Origin: Candidatus Hydrogenedentota bacterium
GTDB taxonomy: Bacteria; Hydrogenedentota; Hydrogenedentia; Hydrogenedentales; SLHB01
Length of the DNA: 32,947 bases
Direction: 5' to 3'
Assembly: GCA_016209895.1 (NCBI GenBank)
Contig: JACQVH010000095.1
Location: 1 to 32,947, forward strand
Numbering within the stretch: the first letter of the stretch is position 1; each line of letters starts with the position of its first letter. Shown here one piece after another: positions 16,411 to 24,883 of the stretch. Both the position numbers and the translations under genes were made by a program. The notes beneath the pieces were generated by a model that saw nothing but the letters and a program-made list of their open reading frames with translations, was not told the origin of the DNA and made no database searches.

Positions 16411-17868
16411 TCAGGCACCAGAAGGGGTCATGGCTTCGACCACGTGCTCGATGAGGGCCGTGAAATATGCTCCGGCATGAGGTCCACACCAAGACATGAG
16501 GCCAGTCTCATAGGCGGGGCTTCCGTCAGGTTCCCGCAATTCGCCATAGTACTTGTCCGGGGAGATGTAGCCCACATAGTCCCCGTTAAAACTCAGCGGC
16601 CACAGGTCTACACCGCGCTTTTCCGCCCATTGTTTGAGTTCGACGCTCAATTCACCGCTGAGATCGCACGGCGCGCCCGCAAATACGGCGTTGCCCACCT
16701 TGACGCCGCCGATCCAGCCGTCGCTGTCAATCCCCATCATCCGGAAGAACAAGGGTGACATTCGAAGTGATGGCGTGACGCGAAGCTGCATGGGCGGCAA
16801 GGGGATCGGGACGCCGACCGATGCGATGTCCAGGTGGTCTGCATAATTCAACTTTACCTTGGAAGGATTCGCGGCGGGTGTGACGGAAGCTTGTCCCGGC
16901 TCCACCTTGGTCGGGTCGGTCTGGGCGAGAATCTTTTTCGCGAGAGACTCGCCCATGGCCTGGGCCTTGGCGAAACCGTCGGGACCGTCCGGCGCGCGCG
17001 GTCCCATGCTGCCTACCGCGCCACCGAGATACATGGCGAACTGTCCGGTCTGGCCTTCGATGTATCGCTGGAGGTAGCCCGGATAATCGCCGCTCACTTC
17101 CATGTTGCCGCCGCCGAGCACGGTAGGGTGGGCCGAATAGCTCGCGAGATAACAGCGCCGGCCGTCCTCGCGTTGGACTACCATGTAGCTTAGTTCGGGA
17201 TCAACCGTACCCGAGTCGCGGGTTCGATTTCGGATGTGTTCGGGGACTTGGATGCTTCCGAAGGCGACGGCTGCCGGCTTCAGCAATGCGCATGCATCTA
17301 GAATTGCTGTGGTAATACCGTCTGCCAACGCCTTCATCACGTCTTCGTCGTAAGTTCCGCCAAATTGCTTTGCGGCGTAACCGGGCCCCCAAGCTCCCGG
17401 ACCGGAATGATCGTGACTCGCATTGAATAGAATATCGCTCGGCGTCAATGACGTTTGCGAGGTAACCTTCTGTCGTACTAGGTCCGCGACGTTTTCGGGA
17501 ACAATCAGCAGATCGGTGCCGACCAGGACAGCCATATCTTTGCCGTCAGAAAGGGCCAAAGCCTTGGCATAAACGTCGTCGTGTACGCCCGTAGACGACT
17601 TGCCCTTGCGATCGCCGTAACCAGCGAGAGGCGTTCCCGCTTTGGGAGTAAGCAGGGCGCTACCCCAGCCCGCCTGGAGCGCACCGGGGCTGCTGCTTAG
17701 CTCGGACTTTTGAGCGTCCTCTTCAACGGCACGAATTGCCGTCTTGTAATACGACCGACCGTCGAAGTCGGTGTAGGAGTAGGCGGGCCAGGGGAAGACA
17801 AAGGTCACGAATAGCCCGACCAAGGTCACCACGAGCACGAGGACGACGATTAGAATCTTCTTAATCAC
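16411..17868 (-). CDS. Membrane-anchored neutral/alkaline ceramidase-like hydrolase
   Basis: A 485-residue protein with an N-terminal anchor helix (about 4-26, ILIVVLVLVVTLVGLFVTFVF) and an extracytoplasmic domain of the neutral/alkaline ceramidase family. Family signatures are LLTPKAGTPLAGYGDR (73-87), GVHDD (His96) and NASHDHSGPG (149-158), matching the SxTHSGPG-type zinc site that normally coordinates the catalytic metal. Ceramidases hydrolyse the amide of ceramide to sphingosine and fatty acid; many bacterial relatives act on other amides or esters, so the substrate is open. The domain is shorter than Pseudomonas ceramidase (about 670 residues) and lacks its C-terminal sandwich. The start is the GTG at 17868, with AAGGAA ahead. 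It lies 12 bases after the 79-residue membrane protein, in a four-gene minus-strand operon. Confidence 0.88.
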   Translation of the reverse strand: MIKKILIVVLVLVVTLVGLFVTFVFPWPAYSYTDFDGRSYYKTAIRAVEEDAQKSELSSSPGALQAGWGSALLTPKAGTPLAGYGDRKGKSSTGVHDDVYAKALALSDGKDMAVLVGTDLLIVPENVADLVRQKVTSQTSLTPSDILFNASHDHSGPGAWGPGYAAKQFGGTYDEDVMKALADGITTAILDACALLKPAAVAFGSIQVPEHIRNRTRDSGTVDPELSYMVVQREDGRRCYLASYSAHPTVLGGGNMEVSGDYPGYLQRYIEGQTGQFAMYLGGAVGSMGPRAPDGPDGFAKAQAMGESLAKKILAQTDPTKVEPGQASVTPAANPSKVKLNYADHLDIASVGVPIPLPPMQLRVTPSLRMSPLFFRMMGIDSDGWIGGVKVGNAVFAGAPCDLSGELSVELKQWAEKRGVDLWPLSFNGDYVGYISPDKYYGELREPDGSPAYETGLMSWCGPHAGAYFTALIEHVVEAMTPSGA

Positions 17869-17880
17869 AGCATGGGTTCC

Positions 17881-18120
17881 TTATTTGAGCGGGGCCGCCT
17901 TGTTCAGCGACGAACCGCTATCCTCGGATTCCTCGCCTGGCTCGACCACGCGGCGAAATCGGCGGACGCGTATTATTGCGATGACGGCGAGTCCAATCAA
18001 AATGGCTCCGGCATAGACCCAGTACCAGACCGTACGATAGCCGAGAATCCACGGCCAGAGGGAGAGTATGGCCAGAAAAATGAACACGTCTTCGAAGAGT
18101 TTATGGACGGTATTCTTCAT
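17881..18120 (-). CDS. Small two-helix membrane protein
   Basis: A 79-residue protein with two predicted membrane helices (about 12-28, FIFLAILSLWPWILG, and 32-50, WYWVYAGAILIGLAVIAII) and a charged C-terminal tail (RVRRFRRVVEPGEESED). Its ATG overlaps the stop of the upstream alcohol dehydrogenase by four bases (ATGA, 18117-18120), so translation is coupled. I do not recognise the family; the operon position suggests it supports the ceramidase-like and membrane proteins downstream. Confidence 0.7.
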   Translation of the reverse strand: MKNTVHKLFEDVFIFLAILSLWPWILGYRTVWYWVYAGAILIGLAVIAIIRVRRFRRVVEPGEESEDSGSSLNKAAPLK

Positions 18121-19148
18121 TGATCAATCGAACATTTCAGGACGTTTTCGGCATTTGCAGAAACGAGTTCGAATGCGTCTCGGGCGCGGGCCAACGGGAA
18201 AGAGTGGGTGATGAGCGACCGGAGGTCCACTTTGCCCGAAGCCGCCAAGTCAATCGCGGTCGGATAATTGAACCGGAATCGGCGGCACCATTGGACGGTC
18301 AACTCCTTGCGGCGCGCCACGCTTACCGGAAATGGGTCATATTCTTGGCCGGAGATGCCGGTTAATATGCAGCGGCCGGCCGGTCCCGCGACTTGAATGG
18401 CGAGAGCGACCGTTTCCGAAGAGCGCGCGGTGTCGAACACCACGTCTACCCCGCGGCCATTGGTCGCTTGCATGATCACATCAACTGTGTCCTCGTGTTG
18501 GGGATTGAAGGAGTGGTCTACGCCGTACTTCCTGCCGGCTTCGACGCGATAGTCGAGTAAATCCGACCCAATGAGATAGCTGATGCCCGCCCTCTTGGCA
18601 ACTTGAGCGGTCATCAGGCCTAATGGGCCCAGACCGAGAATGGCGGCGGTGTCGCCGGGACGGATGAGTCCCAGTTCTACGGTGTGTACCGCCACCGCGA
18701 GCGGCTCGATCATGGCGGCTTCGGCTGCGGTCATGGTGTCTGGTACCGGAAAGCAAAAGCCCGCGTGTACGGCGATATACTCGCGCAAGGCGCCGTCATG
18801 GGGCGGACCGCCCGGGAAACTGAGCCGAGGGCATACGTTGTAGTGGCCGGTGCGACACCATTCGCAGTTCAGACAGGGGATGCCGGGTTCGACGGCGACA
18901 CGCTTGCCGACCAGCGAGGGGTCGGCCTCGGTGCCGACAACTTCGACGATGCCGCCGTACTCGTGGCCGAGAATCAGCGGCTCGGTGATCCGGGTGGTAC
19001 CGATCGCGCCATCGAGATAGTAGTGGAGGTCCGAGCCGCATACACCGACGGACTCGACGCGGATCAGCGCCTCGTGCGGTTTCGGCACCGGCGCGTCCAT
19101 TTCGACGAGACGCATATCGCGTGGTGCAAACCAACGAACGGCTTTCAT
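18117..19148 (-). CDS. Zinc-dependent medium-chain alcohol/polyol dehydrogenase
   Basis: A 343-residue cytosolic NAD(P)-dependent dehydrogenase of the sorbitol/threonine/idonate dehydrogenase type. The catalytic zinc ligands are Cys37 (GVCGSDLHYY) and His62-Glu63 (GHEYGG); the structural zinc is held by Cys92, Cys95, Cys98 and Cys106 (CLNCEWCRTGHYNVC). A Rossmann glycine motif, ILGLGPLGLMTAQ, lies near 165-177. The Tyr-rich CGSDLHYY context is common in polyol and sugar-alcohol dehydrogenases, so a polyol substrate is more likely than ethanol, but the exact substrate cannot be read. The ATG at 19148 follows GAGGTG. It is the first gene of an operon continuing to 14957 and is divergent from the threonine aldolase. 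Confidence 0.95.
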   Translation of the reverse strand: MKAVRWFAPRDMRLVEMDAPVPKPHEALIRVESVGVCGSDLHYYLDGAIGTTRITEPLILGHEYGGIVEVVGTEADPSLVGKRVAVEPGIPCLNCEWCRTGHYNVCPRLSFPGGPPHDGALREYIAVHAGFCFPVPDTMTAAEAAMIEPLAVAVHTVELGLIRPGDTAAILGLGPLGLMTAQVAKRAGISYLIGSDLLDYRVEAGRKYGVDHSFNPQHEDTVDVIMQATNGRGVDVVFDTARSSETVALAIQVAGPAGRCILTGISGQEYDPFPVSVARRKELTVQWCRRFRFNYPTAIDLAASGKVDLRSLITHSFPLARARDAFELVSANAENVLKCSIDQ

Positions 19149-19340
19149 GTCACCTCGACAAATTCCAAACTGCGCGTTACATTCGCTTCCGGGCCTGGAA
19201 ACGTGACGAATCTAGCATTCTCCACTTCGTTGAGCAAACGGGAATGGAGTCAAGGGACAAGGGCGTTGGAGAGAAAAGCGATCAGACGTGATTGTCCTGA
19301 ATGCGCCGGATCACGTACGCGGATGTGGCCTTACTTCCTA

Positions 19341-19346
19341 TATAAT
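19341..19346 (+). promoter_or_regulatory. Candidate -10 box of the threonine aldolase gene
   Basis: A perfect TATAAT lies 34 bases before the aldolase ATG. No convincing -35 hexamer is found at 16-18 bases ahead of it, so this is a partial promoter match only. Confidence 0.35.
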
Positions 19347-19379
19347 GCGATCGTCAACTTATCCGACGGAGGAAATTTG

Positions 19380-20420
19380 ATGAGTGGGCATACGAGAGAG
19401 ACGGAACGTCTTGTAGATCTCCGCAGCGATACCGTCACTCGGCCGACGCCGGGAATGCGCGAAGCAATGGCCCGCGCCGACGTGGGCGATGATGTGTTTG
19501 GTGACGACCCTACCGTGAACCGGTTGCAGGAACGCGTCGCAGAACTGTTGGGGAAAGAAGCAGCCTTATTCGTGCCATCGGGGACCATGGCGAATTTGTG
19601 CGCGGTGCTCGCTCTGACGCGTCCGGGCGATGCCGTTATCCTCAGTGACGACGCGCATCCCTTCAATTATGAGTCCGGAAATTTGGCGATGGTGGCGGGC
19701 GTGCTGCCGCGCACTATTCCCGCCCAACACGGGATTCTGAACCCCGAGGCGGTACGCGAGGCAATTATCCGGACCGAAGACCATCATTTCGCGCAGACCA
19801 CCCTGATTGAAATCGAGAACACCACCAATCGGGGAGGCGGCGCGATTTATCCCATCGAAACGGCCGCGGACATTTTTGCGTTGGCCAGGGAAAATGGTCT
19901 CCGCGTGCACTGCGACGGCGCCCGCGTTTTCAATGCCGTGGTCGAGTCAGACGTGCCCCTGGAGGAATATGCCAAACATTGCGATACGATTTCCTTTTGT
20001 TTCTCGAAAGGGCTTGGGGCCCCGGTGGGATCGATCCTCGCCGGCGATGCAGAGACAATAGACCGCGCCCACCGCTTTCGGAAGATGCTCGGCGGCGGAA
20101 TGCGGCAGGCCGGGGTGCTGGCCGCGGCCGCCTTGTATGCGCTTGACCACCATGTTGACCGCCTCCGCGAGGACCATCGTCGCGCGCGAGAATTCCGAGC
20201 CACCCTGGAAGGCACGAAGGGTCTCGCGTTTCCGATACCTTCCCCGACCAATATCGTCTATATCGAGGTCGCCAACGCGCCTCGCAAAGTTCTGAGCCTC
20301 CAGAAACGCGGAGTCCTGGTCAAGGCGACGTCGCCGACGCGCATCCGTGTCGTGTTTCACCTGGATATCACCGATGAAGGTATCAGCAAGGCGGTTAAGG
20401 CTTTTCAACAGACGGCGTAA
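19380..20420 (+). CDS. ltaE: Low-specificity L-threonine aldolase
   Basis: A 346-residue PLP-dependent fold-type I enzyme that cleaves L-threonine (and allo-threonine) to glycine and acetaldehyde in the cytosol. The N-terminal VDLRSDTVTRPTPGMREAM and VGDDVFGDDPTVN are family hallmarks. PLP contacts include PSGTMAN (66-72) and DGARVFNA (179-186); the Schiff-base lysine is Lys210 in SFCFSKGLGAPVGS. The length is as usual. The ATG at 19380 follows GGAGG (purine-rich GACGGAGGAAATTTG); the frame is open far upstream but crosses the divergent dehydrogenase. It stands alone, with a TATAAT at 19341 and a palindromic repeat downstream. Confidence 0.96.
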   Translation: MSGHTRETERLVDLRSDTVTRPTPGMREAMARADVGDDVFGDDPTVNRLQERVAELLGKEAALFVPSGTMANLCAVLALTRPGDAVILSDDAHPFNYESGNLAMVAGVLPRTIPAQHGILNPEAVREAIIRTEDHHFAQTTLIEIENTTNRGGGAIYPIETAADIFALARENGLRVHCDGARVFNAVVESDVPLEEYAKHCDTISFCFSKGLGAPVGSILAGDAETIDRAHRFRKMLGGGMRQAGVLAAAALYALDHHVDRLREDHRRAREFRATLEGTKGLAFPIPSPTNIVYIEVANAPRKVLSLQKRGVLVKATSPTRIRVVFHLDITDEGISKAVKAFQQTA

Positions 20421-20473
20421 CAAATGGTCTCCTGATCCAGATCGGACATGTCTTGCACACGAGACGTCCCCGT

Positions 20474-20557
20474 CTGTCATGCTGGGCGATAGCCGAAGCA
20501 CCTCTTGTACCCGAGACTGGGATATGCGAGATTCTTCGCTGTCGCTAAGAATGACAG
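20474..20557. repeat. REP/MITE-like imperfect palindrome
   Basis: An 84-base imperfect inverted repeat in the gap after the aldolase. CTGTCAT at 20474-20480 pairs with ATGACAG at 20551-20557, and the arms continue inward for about 25 bases with roughly three quarters pairing, including GCGATAGCCGAAG against the complement of CTTCGCTGTCGC. The loop holds a second small hairpin, CCC GAGACT GGG (20510-20521). There is no T-run, so it is not an ordinary terminator. The layout fits a repetitive extragenic palindrome or a small non-autonomous mobile unit. Confidence 0.6.
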
Positions 20558-20578
20558 AGGGCGGGGCATAGTGCGTAC

Positions 20579-20593
20579 CGGAATTTCATTCCG
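20579..20593. promoter_or_regulatory. Palindromic candidate operator of the GH95-like gene
   Basis: CGGAAT and ATTCCG form a perfect six-base inverted repeat around TTC. It ends 20 bases before a TATAGT (20613-20618) that could be the -10 box of the glycosidase gene, placing the palindrome over the expected -35 position, which itself has no good hexamer. That arrangement fits a repressor operator or an activator site. Confidence 0.4.
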
Positions 20594-20612
20594 TTTTCAT
20601 GGGAGCATGGTT

Positions 20613-20618
20613 TATAGT
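20613..20618 (+). promoter_or_regulatory. Candidate -10 box of the GH95-like gene
   Basis: TATAGT (five of six matches) lies 36 bases before the ATG at 20655. The -35 region is poor, consistent with an activated or repressed promoter, and is covered by the palindrome at 20579-20593. Confidence 0.35.
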
Positions 20619-20654
20619 CTGAGACATTTCCGTTAAGTTGCGGGAGGCTGAACG

Positions 20655-22928
20655 ATGACACTTATCGGTTCCGGTGCAAACCTTCTCTGTACGCTGGCTT
20701 GTTCCTTGGCCGTCGCCACACCGGACGGTAACGATGCGTTGGGCCGGGCCGATATCGTGCTGGATTCACTACAAAGCGGATTAGACACGCAGTTGATCCT
20801 CGGCAACGGCGACCTCTTGGCGTTTATTGAACAACAGGGGACGGACCTCATCATTGGGACCTCCAAGAATGATGTCTGGGACCTTCGCTTGGACACGTCG
20901 AAGGACGCCCCCTTGGTGTCAATCAAAGAGATCGAACGGATAGCCAAGGAAGGCAAGGATGGCCAATCACCGCAGGACGCGCTGAATGCGATGGTGGCGA
21001 AGCATGCCGCAAAGGATGACAGTTACCAGGGTCACCCGTATCCGTGTCCGCGCATGACCGCGCGCTGGCGCATTCCACTCACGGAACCGGATCAGGCGAT
21101 ACGTAAAGCCCGCCTGGATCTGCGGACCGCCACTGCCACGATTGACTTTGCCCAAGGCGGCGGCTTGAAATGCTATATCCCGGCGACCAGCAACGTCGTG
21201 ATACTTGAGCCTTTCGGCGAGGCGAAGATTGGCACCCCAAAACTTGAACCTGTTCTCGATCCCGGCATTATTCCCAATCCGGAGATTGGCGACGCATGGA
21301 TTGTCCAGAAACTGCCCGATGACTTGGACGTGCCGGGGGTTACCTTTGCGGTGGTGGCCCATGGGGATGGGTCTGAATATGTGCTGGGACAGGCGACCTC
21401 GCGGGAAACCAGCGACCCGAAGGATGCTGCGACCCGACTTTGTGAAGAAGCATTGCGAGCGGAGGCGTCGGATTATTGGAAAAGGCATTGCGACTGGTGG
21501 GACAAGTTTTGGGACCAATCGTCCGTCGAGTTGGCTGACCGCGAACTCGAGAGTCTGTGGTATCGGCAAGTGTACTTCATCGGTGCGACCATCCGTAGCG
21601 GAAAGGCCTCGCCGGGACTGTTCGCGCCAATTACGAACAACGCGCCCGCTTGGCATGGCGATTATCACACCAACTACAACATTCAGCAGACGTATTGGTC
21701 GGTCTTCCCGACGAATCATGTGGAACTGGACGAACCGTATGAGCGGCTGATTTTTGAATACCTGCCGCGAGCGAAGTGGCTAGCAAGACGTATATACGAT
21801 GTGGATGGCGCGTTCTATCCACATGTCATCATGTTTGATGAACCGGCGGAACCGGAGTCGTGCCGCGCGCCCAATAATCGCCAGTATCTTCACATTGTAT
21901 GGGGCTATACCCTCGGTGTGACCGCATTCTCGGTGCAGAACCTCTGGTGGCGGTATCGCTATGAGCCGAACCGCGAATTTCTGGAGAAGAAAGCGTATCC
22001 GGTGCTTTCTGCCACGGCCGATTTCTACGCAAACTTGCTCGCAGAATATCGGGGGCCCGATGGGAAGTCGCGCCCGCCGACGGTGTCGCCGGAGCACTGG
22101 GGTTGGACCGCCGGATTGGAACGGAATCGGAACTGCACCTTTGACACGGCGCTGATCGCGTTCAACTTGAAAGCCGCTACCGAAGCCGCATCCGTATTGG
22201 GCGTAGACGCGGAACGACGAGAGAAATGGATTCATGCTCTGGAGATGTTGCCTTCATATCCGCGCCATGGCACGGACCCGGCGTTGATTGTGGATGTTGA
22301 TGGCGCACCACCGACGGAATACAACATCCCGATTCCATCAACGCTGGTTTTCCCCGGCGAGCAATTAACGGTCTTTTCTCCGGAGTTGGAGAAGGACATT
22401 TTTATCCGAACAATTGCCGGTCTTCGCTCGAACGGCAACAACGACTTGGTCATTAACTCGATGGCGCGTGCGCGTTTGGACATGCCGGATGCCGTGGAAT
22501 ACTTGAAGCGCGAGTCCTTGGCCCGGTTGCGGCCCAACGGGACACTTACGCTGAATCGGCGCGAACCGCCGCATGAATTCAATGCGTTCGGACACTATAC
22601 GGAGATGTACGGTGCAGCCGCGGCCGTAAGCGAATTGCTCATGCAAAGTGCGACGGGCGTCATTAGGGTTTTTCCGTGCTGGCCGCGCGCGAAGGATGCA
22701 AAGTTTGACAAACTCCGTGCGGTCGGCGGTTTCCTCGTATCCGGCACCTTGTCCGGAGGTCAGATCACGAACGTTACCGTCGAGGGCACAGTGGGCGGCG
22801 AGTGTCGGCTGCTCAGCCCCTGGCCGGCCATCGAAGTGGACGGAAAACCCACCGCGATTGCTGCGGATGGAATCGTCCGAATGGAAACTGTGTCCGGCGC
22901 GCGTTTAGTCTTTACGCCGGGCAAATAA
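20655..22928 (+). CDS. Secreted six-hairpin glycosidase, GH95-like
   Basis: A 757-residue exported protein. The signal peptide (about 1-22) ends in a SLAVA-type signal peptidase site. Residues from about 45 hold a GNGDLLAFIE region followed by TSKNDVWDLRLD, typical of the N-terminal beta-domain of GH95-like fucosidases and DUF5703-type proteins. From about 290 an (alpha/alpha)6 barrel follows, with RQVYFIGATIRSGKASPGLF and WHGDYHTNYNIQQTYWSVF, recalling the GH95 signature with tryptophan and repeated Asn/Tyr. It probably removes a terminal sugar (fucose, galactose or similar) from glycans in the periplasm; the exact specificity is not readable and catalytic acids were not located with certainty. 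The ATG follows GGGAGG by six to seven bases. The gene stands 43 bases before the next unit. Confidence 0.85.
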   Translation: MTLIGSGANLLCTLACSLAVATPDGNDALGRADIVLDSLQSGLDTQLILGNGDLLAFIEQQGTDLIIGTSKNDVWDLRLDTSKDAPLVSIKEIERIAKEGKDGQSPQDALNAMVAKHAAKDDSYQGHPYPCPRMTARWRIPLTEPDQAIRKARLDLRTATATIDFAQGGGLKCYIPATSNVVILEPFGEAKIGTPKLEPVLDPGIIPNPEIGDAWIVQKLPDDLDVPGVTFAVVAHGDGSEYVLGQATSRETSDPKDAATRLCEEALRAEASDYWKRHCDWWDKFWDQSSVELADRELESLWYRQVYFIGATIRSGKASPGLFAPITNNAPAWHGDYHTNYNIQQTYWSVFPTNHVELDEPYERLIFEYLPRAKWLARRIYDVDGAFYPHVIMFDEPAEPESCRAPNNRQYLHIVWGYTLGVTAFSVQNLWWRYRYEPNREFLEKKAYPVLSATADFYANLLAEYRGPDGKSRPPTVSPEHWGWTAGLERNRNCTFDTALIAFNLKAATEAASVLGVDAERREKWIHALEMLPSYPRHGTDPALIVDVDGAPPTEYNIPIPSTLVFPGEQLTVFSPELEKDIFIRTIAGLRSNGNNDLVINSMARARLDMPDAVEYLKRESLARLRPNGTLTLNRREPPHEFNAFGHYTEMYGAAAAVSELLMQSATGVIRVFPCWPRAKDAKFDKLRAVGGFLVSGTLSGGQITNVTVEGTVGGECRLLSPWPAIEVDGKPTAIAADGIVRMETVSGARLVFTPGK

Positions 22929-22937
22929 TCTTGTTGG

Positions 22938-22953
22938 GACGACACGCGTCGTC
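22938..22953. other. Perfect hairpin between GH95-like and oxidoreductase genes
   Basis: GACGAC and GTCGTC flank a four-base ACGC loop, ten bases after the glycosidase stop and 18 bases before the next ATG. There is no U-run, so a rho-independent terminator is doubtful; it could be an mRNA-stability hairpin or operator of the three-gene acyl-CoA unit. Confidence 0.3.
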
Positions 22954-22971
22954 GCGCACATTGGAGAAGAC

Positions 22972-23940
22972 ATGAAAGCGGTATTTGTTACCAGCCACGG
23001 TGGTCCGGAAGTGCTGCAACTTCAGGACGTCGCGGTTCCCGATCCGAAGAAGGGGCAAGTCCGGGTTCAGGTGGCGGCGGCGGGGGTCAACTATGCGGAT
23101 CTGGCGCAACGCGAAGGCTTTTATCCGGGCGGCCCCGAGCCTCCGTATATCGCCGGATTTGAAATTTCGGGCGTCGTGGACCAATTGGGCGCGGGTGTCA
23201 CGGCGTGTCAAGTCGGCGACCGCGTCATGGGGTTCTGTTCGAGCGGCTACGCCGAATACGTGGTGACGGACGCGGAGACCCTTCTCCGCATGCCGGGTGG
23301 GGTGGATTTCGTACAAGCGGCCGCGATTCCGTGCCAATACTTTACCGCCTACCATGCATTGTTTACGTTGGCCGGGCTGAAGCCCGATCAGACGGTTCTG
23401 ATTAACGCCGCGGCCGGCGGACTGGGCACGCAACTCGTCCAACTATCGAAACTCGCGGGCGCGATGGTGAGAGGTACGTGTAGTTCGGAGGAGAAAACCA
23501 AGCTTCTGCAGGAGCTTCGCTGCGATTTTCCGATCAATTATGTAATTAAGGATTTCGAGGTGGCGGTCAAAGAGATCACGAAAGGACGCGGCTGCGACCT
23601 CGTCGTGGAGTGCGTCGGCGGAGAGGTATTTGATAAGAGTTTGCGTTGCGTCAGGCCGCGCGGCCGACTCATTGTTCTCGGAGTCGCGAGCCGGGAACCG
23701 GCCACGGTGTTCACGCCGCTTTTGTTGATGAACAACATTACCGTGTCCGGCTTTCACCTCGGGGCCTACGCGACCGACGCCGGTGCTATGGCCCCGGCGG
23801 TGCGCAATCTGTATGAATGGGTCGAGTCGGGTTCGCTGCGAATGTATGTCGGCCATACGTTTTCTTTAGAGAACGCGGCGGACGCGCATCAGTTAATCGC
23901 CAGTCGAAAGAGTGCAGGGAAGGTTGTTCTGACTCTCTAG
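22972..23940 (+). CDS. Zinc-free quinone-oxidoreductase-type dehydrogenase
   Basis: A 322-residue medium-chain reductase of the QOR type. The catalytic zinc Cys of alcohol dehydrogenases is absent (the matching place is AAGVNYADLAQREG, residues 36-49), as expected for QOR and enoyl-reductase relatives. The NADPH-binding motif is AAAGGLGTQLVQLSKLAGA (146-164). Such enzymes reduce quinones or activated double bonds of enones and enoyl-CoAs. GGAGAAGAC precedes the ATG at 22972. It is followed by MaoC-like and acyl-CoA synthetase genes at gaps of 33 and 31 bases, so reduction of an enoyl-type intermediate in the same pathway is a fair inference. Confidence 0.92.
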   Translation: MKAVFVTSHGGPEVLQLQDVAVPDPKKGQVRVQVAAAGVNYADLAQREGFYPGGPEPPYIAGFEISGVVDQLGAGVTACQVGDRVMGFCSSGYAEYVVTDAETLLRMPGGVDFVQAAAIPCQYFTAYHALFTLAGLKPDQTVLINAAAGGLGTQLVQLSKLAGAMVRGTCSSEEKTKLLQELRCDFPINYVIKDFEVAVKEITKGRGCDLVVECVGGEVFDKSLRCVRPRGRLIVLGVASREPATVFTPLLLMNNITVSGFHLGAYATDAGAMAPAVRNLYEWVESGSLRMYVGHTFSLENAADAHQLIASRKSAGKVVLTL

Positions 23941-23973
23941 ACGTTACGGAGGGTGTAGGCGAAGGAGTACTTG

Positions 23974-24852
23974 GTGGAGATCAGTTCGGAGTTCGTAGGC
24001 GCGAAACTTAAGCCCTTTGAGACGGAAGTGACATGGCGGCGGGCGATGAACTTTGCGGCGGCCGTCGGGGATAATAACCCGGCCTATTTCGACGATGAAC
24101 GCCAGGGCGGCATCATCGCGCCGCCCATGTTGAGCGTCGCGCTGACTTGGGCCGCCTCCGAGTGTTACCGGACCGGCGAAGAGGCGCAGGGTTTCCCACA
24201 CGAAGCGCGTAAGACGCAAGTTCACTTCACGGAGAACCTGGTTTGGCATCGCCCTTTGCGTCCGGGGGACCGTCTGATCATTGAAGGCGAGGTCGTCGCG
24301 ATTGTTCCCCATCTTGCTGGAACCTATCTGGTGATTCGGTTCACCGCCTGCGACCAAACGGGGGACGCGGTCTTCGTTGAAGAAAGCGGCGCGATTTTGC
24401 GCGGGGTTCGATGCAGCGACGCCGGCAAAGGTAGCGAGGGGCTCCTGCCGTCGCCGAGCGGACCCGGCCGGCGCGAACCGATCTGGGAGGTCCCTATCCC
24501 GGTGAGCGCAGTGGCCGCTCACGTATACGACGGTTGTGCTGATATCTCGTTTCCAATCCACACCTCGAATAAGTTTGCGCGATCGGTCGGGCTTCCGGGA
24601 ACCATCCTCCACGGGACGGCGACGCTGGCGATGGCGGCGAGAGAGATCGTCAATCGGGAAGCGGCGGCCGACCCAACCCGGCTGAAAGCGATGTTGTGCC
24701 GATTCACGGGCATGGTGCTTCCCGGAACGACGGTGACGCTACGGGTCCTGGAACGAGTTTCGCGAGAGGGCAACACGGGCGTGCACTTCATCGTTCTGAA
24801 CGACCAGGGCCGACGCGCGATCAGCAATGGTTTTGCGGAGTTGAAAACGTAG
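23974..24852 (+). CDS. MaoC-like double-hotdog acyl-CoA hydratase
   Basis: A 292-residue double-hotdog protein of the MaoC/(R)-hydratase type. The N-terminal hotdog has AVGDNNPAYFDDER then IIAPPML; the C-terminal one has PIHTSNKFARSVGLPGTILHGT. Family members hydrate enoyl-CoA or dehydrate 3-hydroxyacyl-CoA. The canonical catalytic Asp-x-Asn-x-x-His is altered in both halves: the N-terminal motif has Tyr for His, and in the C-terminal one the nearest Asp is six residues before the His instead of five. The catalytic pair therefore needs confirmation. The start is best placed at GTG 23974, with AAGGAG six bases ahead; TTG 23971 is closer than usual. It is the middle gene of the acyl-CoA unit. 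Confidence 0.85.
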   Translation: MEISSEFVGAKLKPFETEVTWRRAMNFAAAVGDNNPAYFDDERQGGIIAPPMLSVALTWAASECYRTGEEAQGFPHEARKTQVHFTENLVWHRPLRPGDRLIIEGEVVAIVPHLAGTYLVIRFTACDQTGDAVFVEESGAILRGVRCSDAGKGSEGLLPSPSGPGRREPIWEVPIPVSAVAAHVYDGCADISFPIHTSNKFARSVGLPGTILHGTATLAMAAREIVNREAAADPTRLKAMLCRFTGMVLPGTTVTLRVLERVSREGNTGVHFIVLNDQGRRAISNGFAELKT

Positions 24853-24883
24853 GAATGGCGAATCTCTAACGACGGAGTACACT

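Noticed and set aside
18684..19379. Extended N-terminus of the threonine aldolase frame
   Set aside because: The extension overlaps the divergent dehydrogenase and has no start signal; the ATG at 19380 with GGAGG is better.
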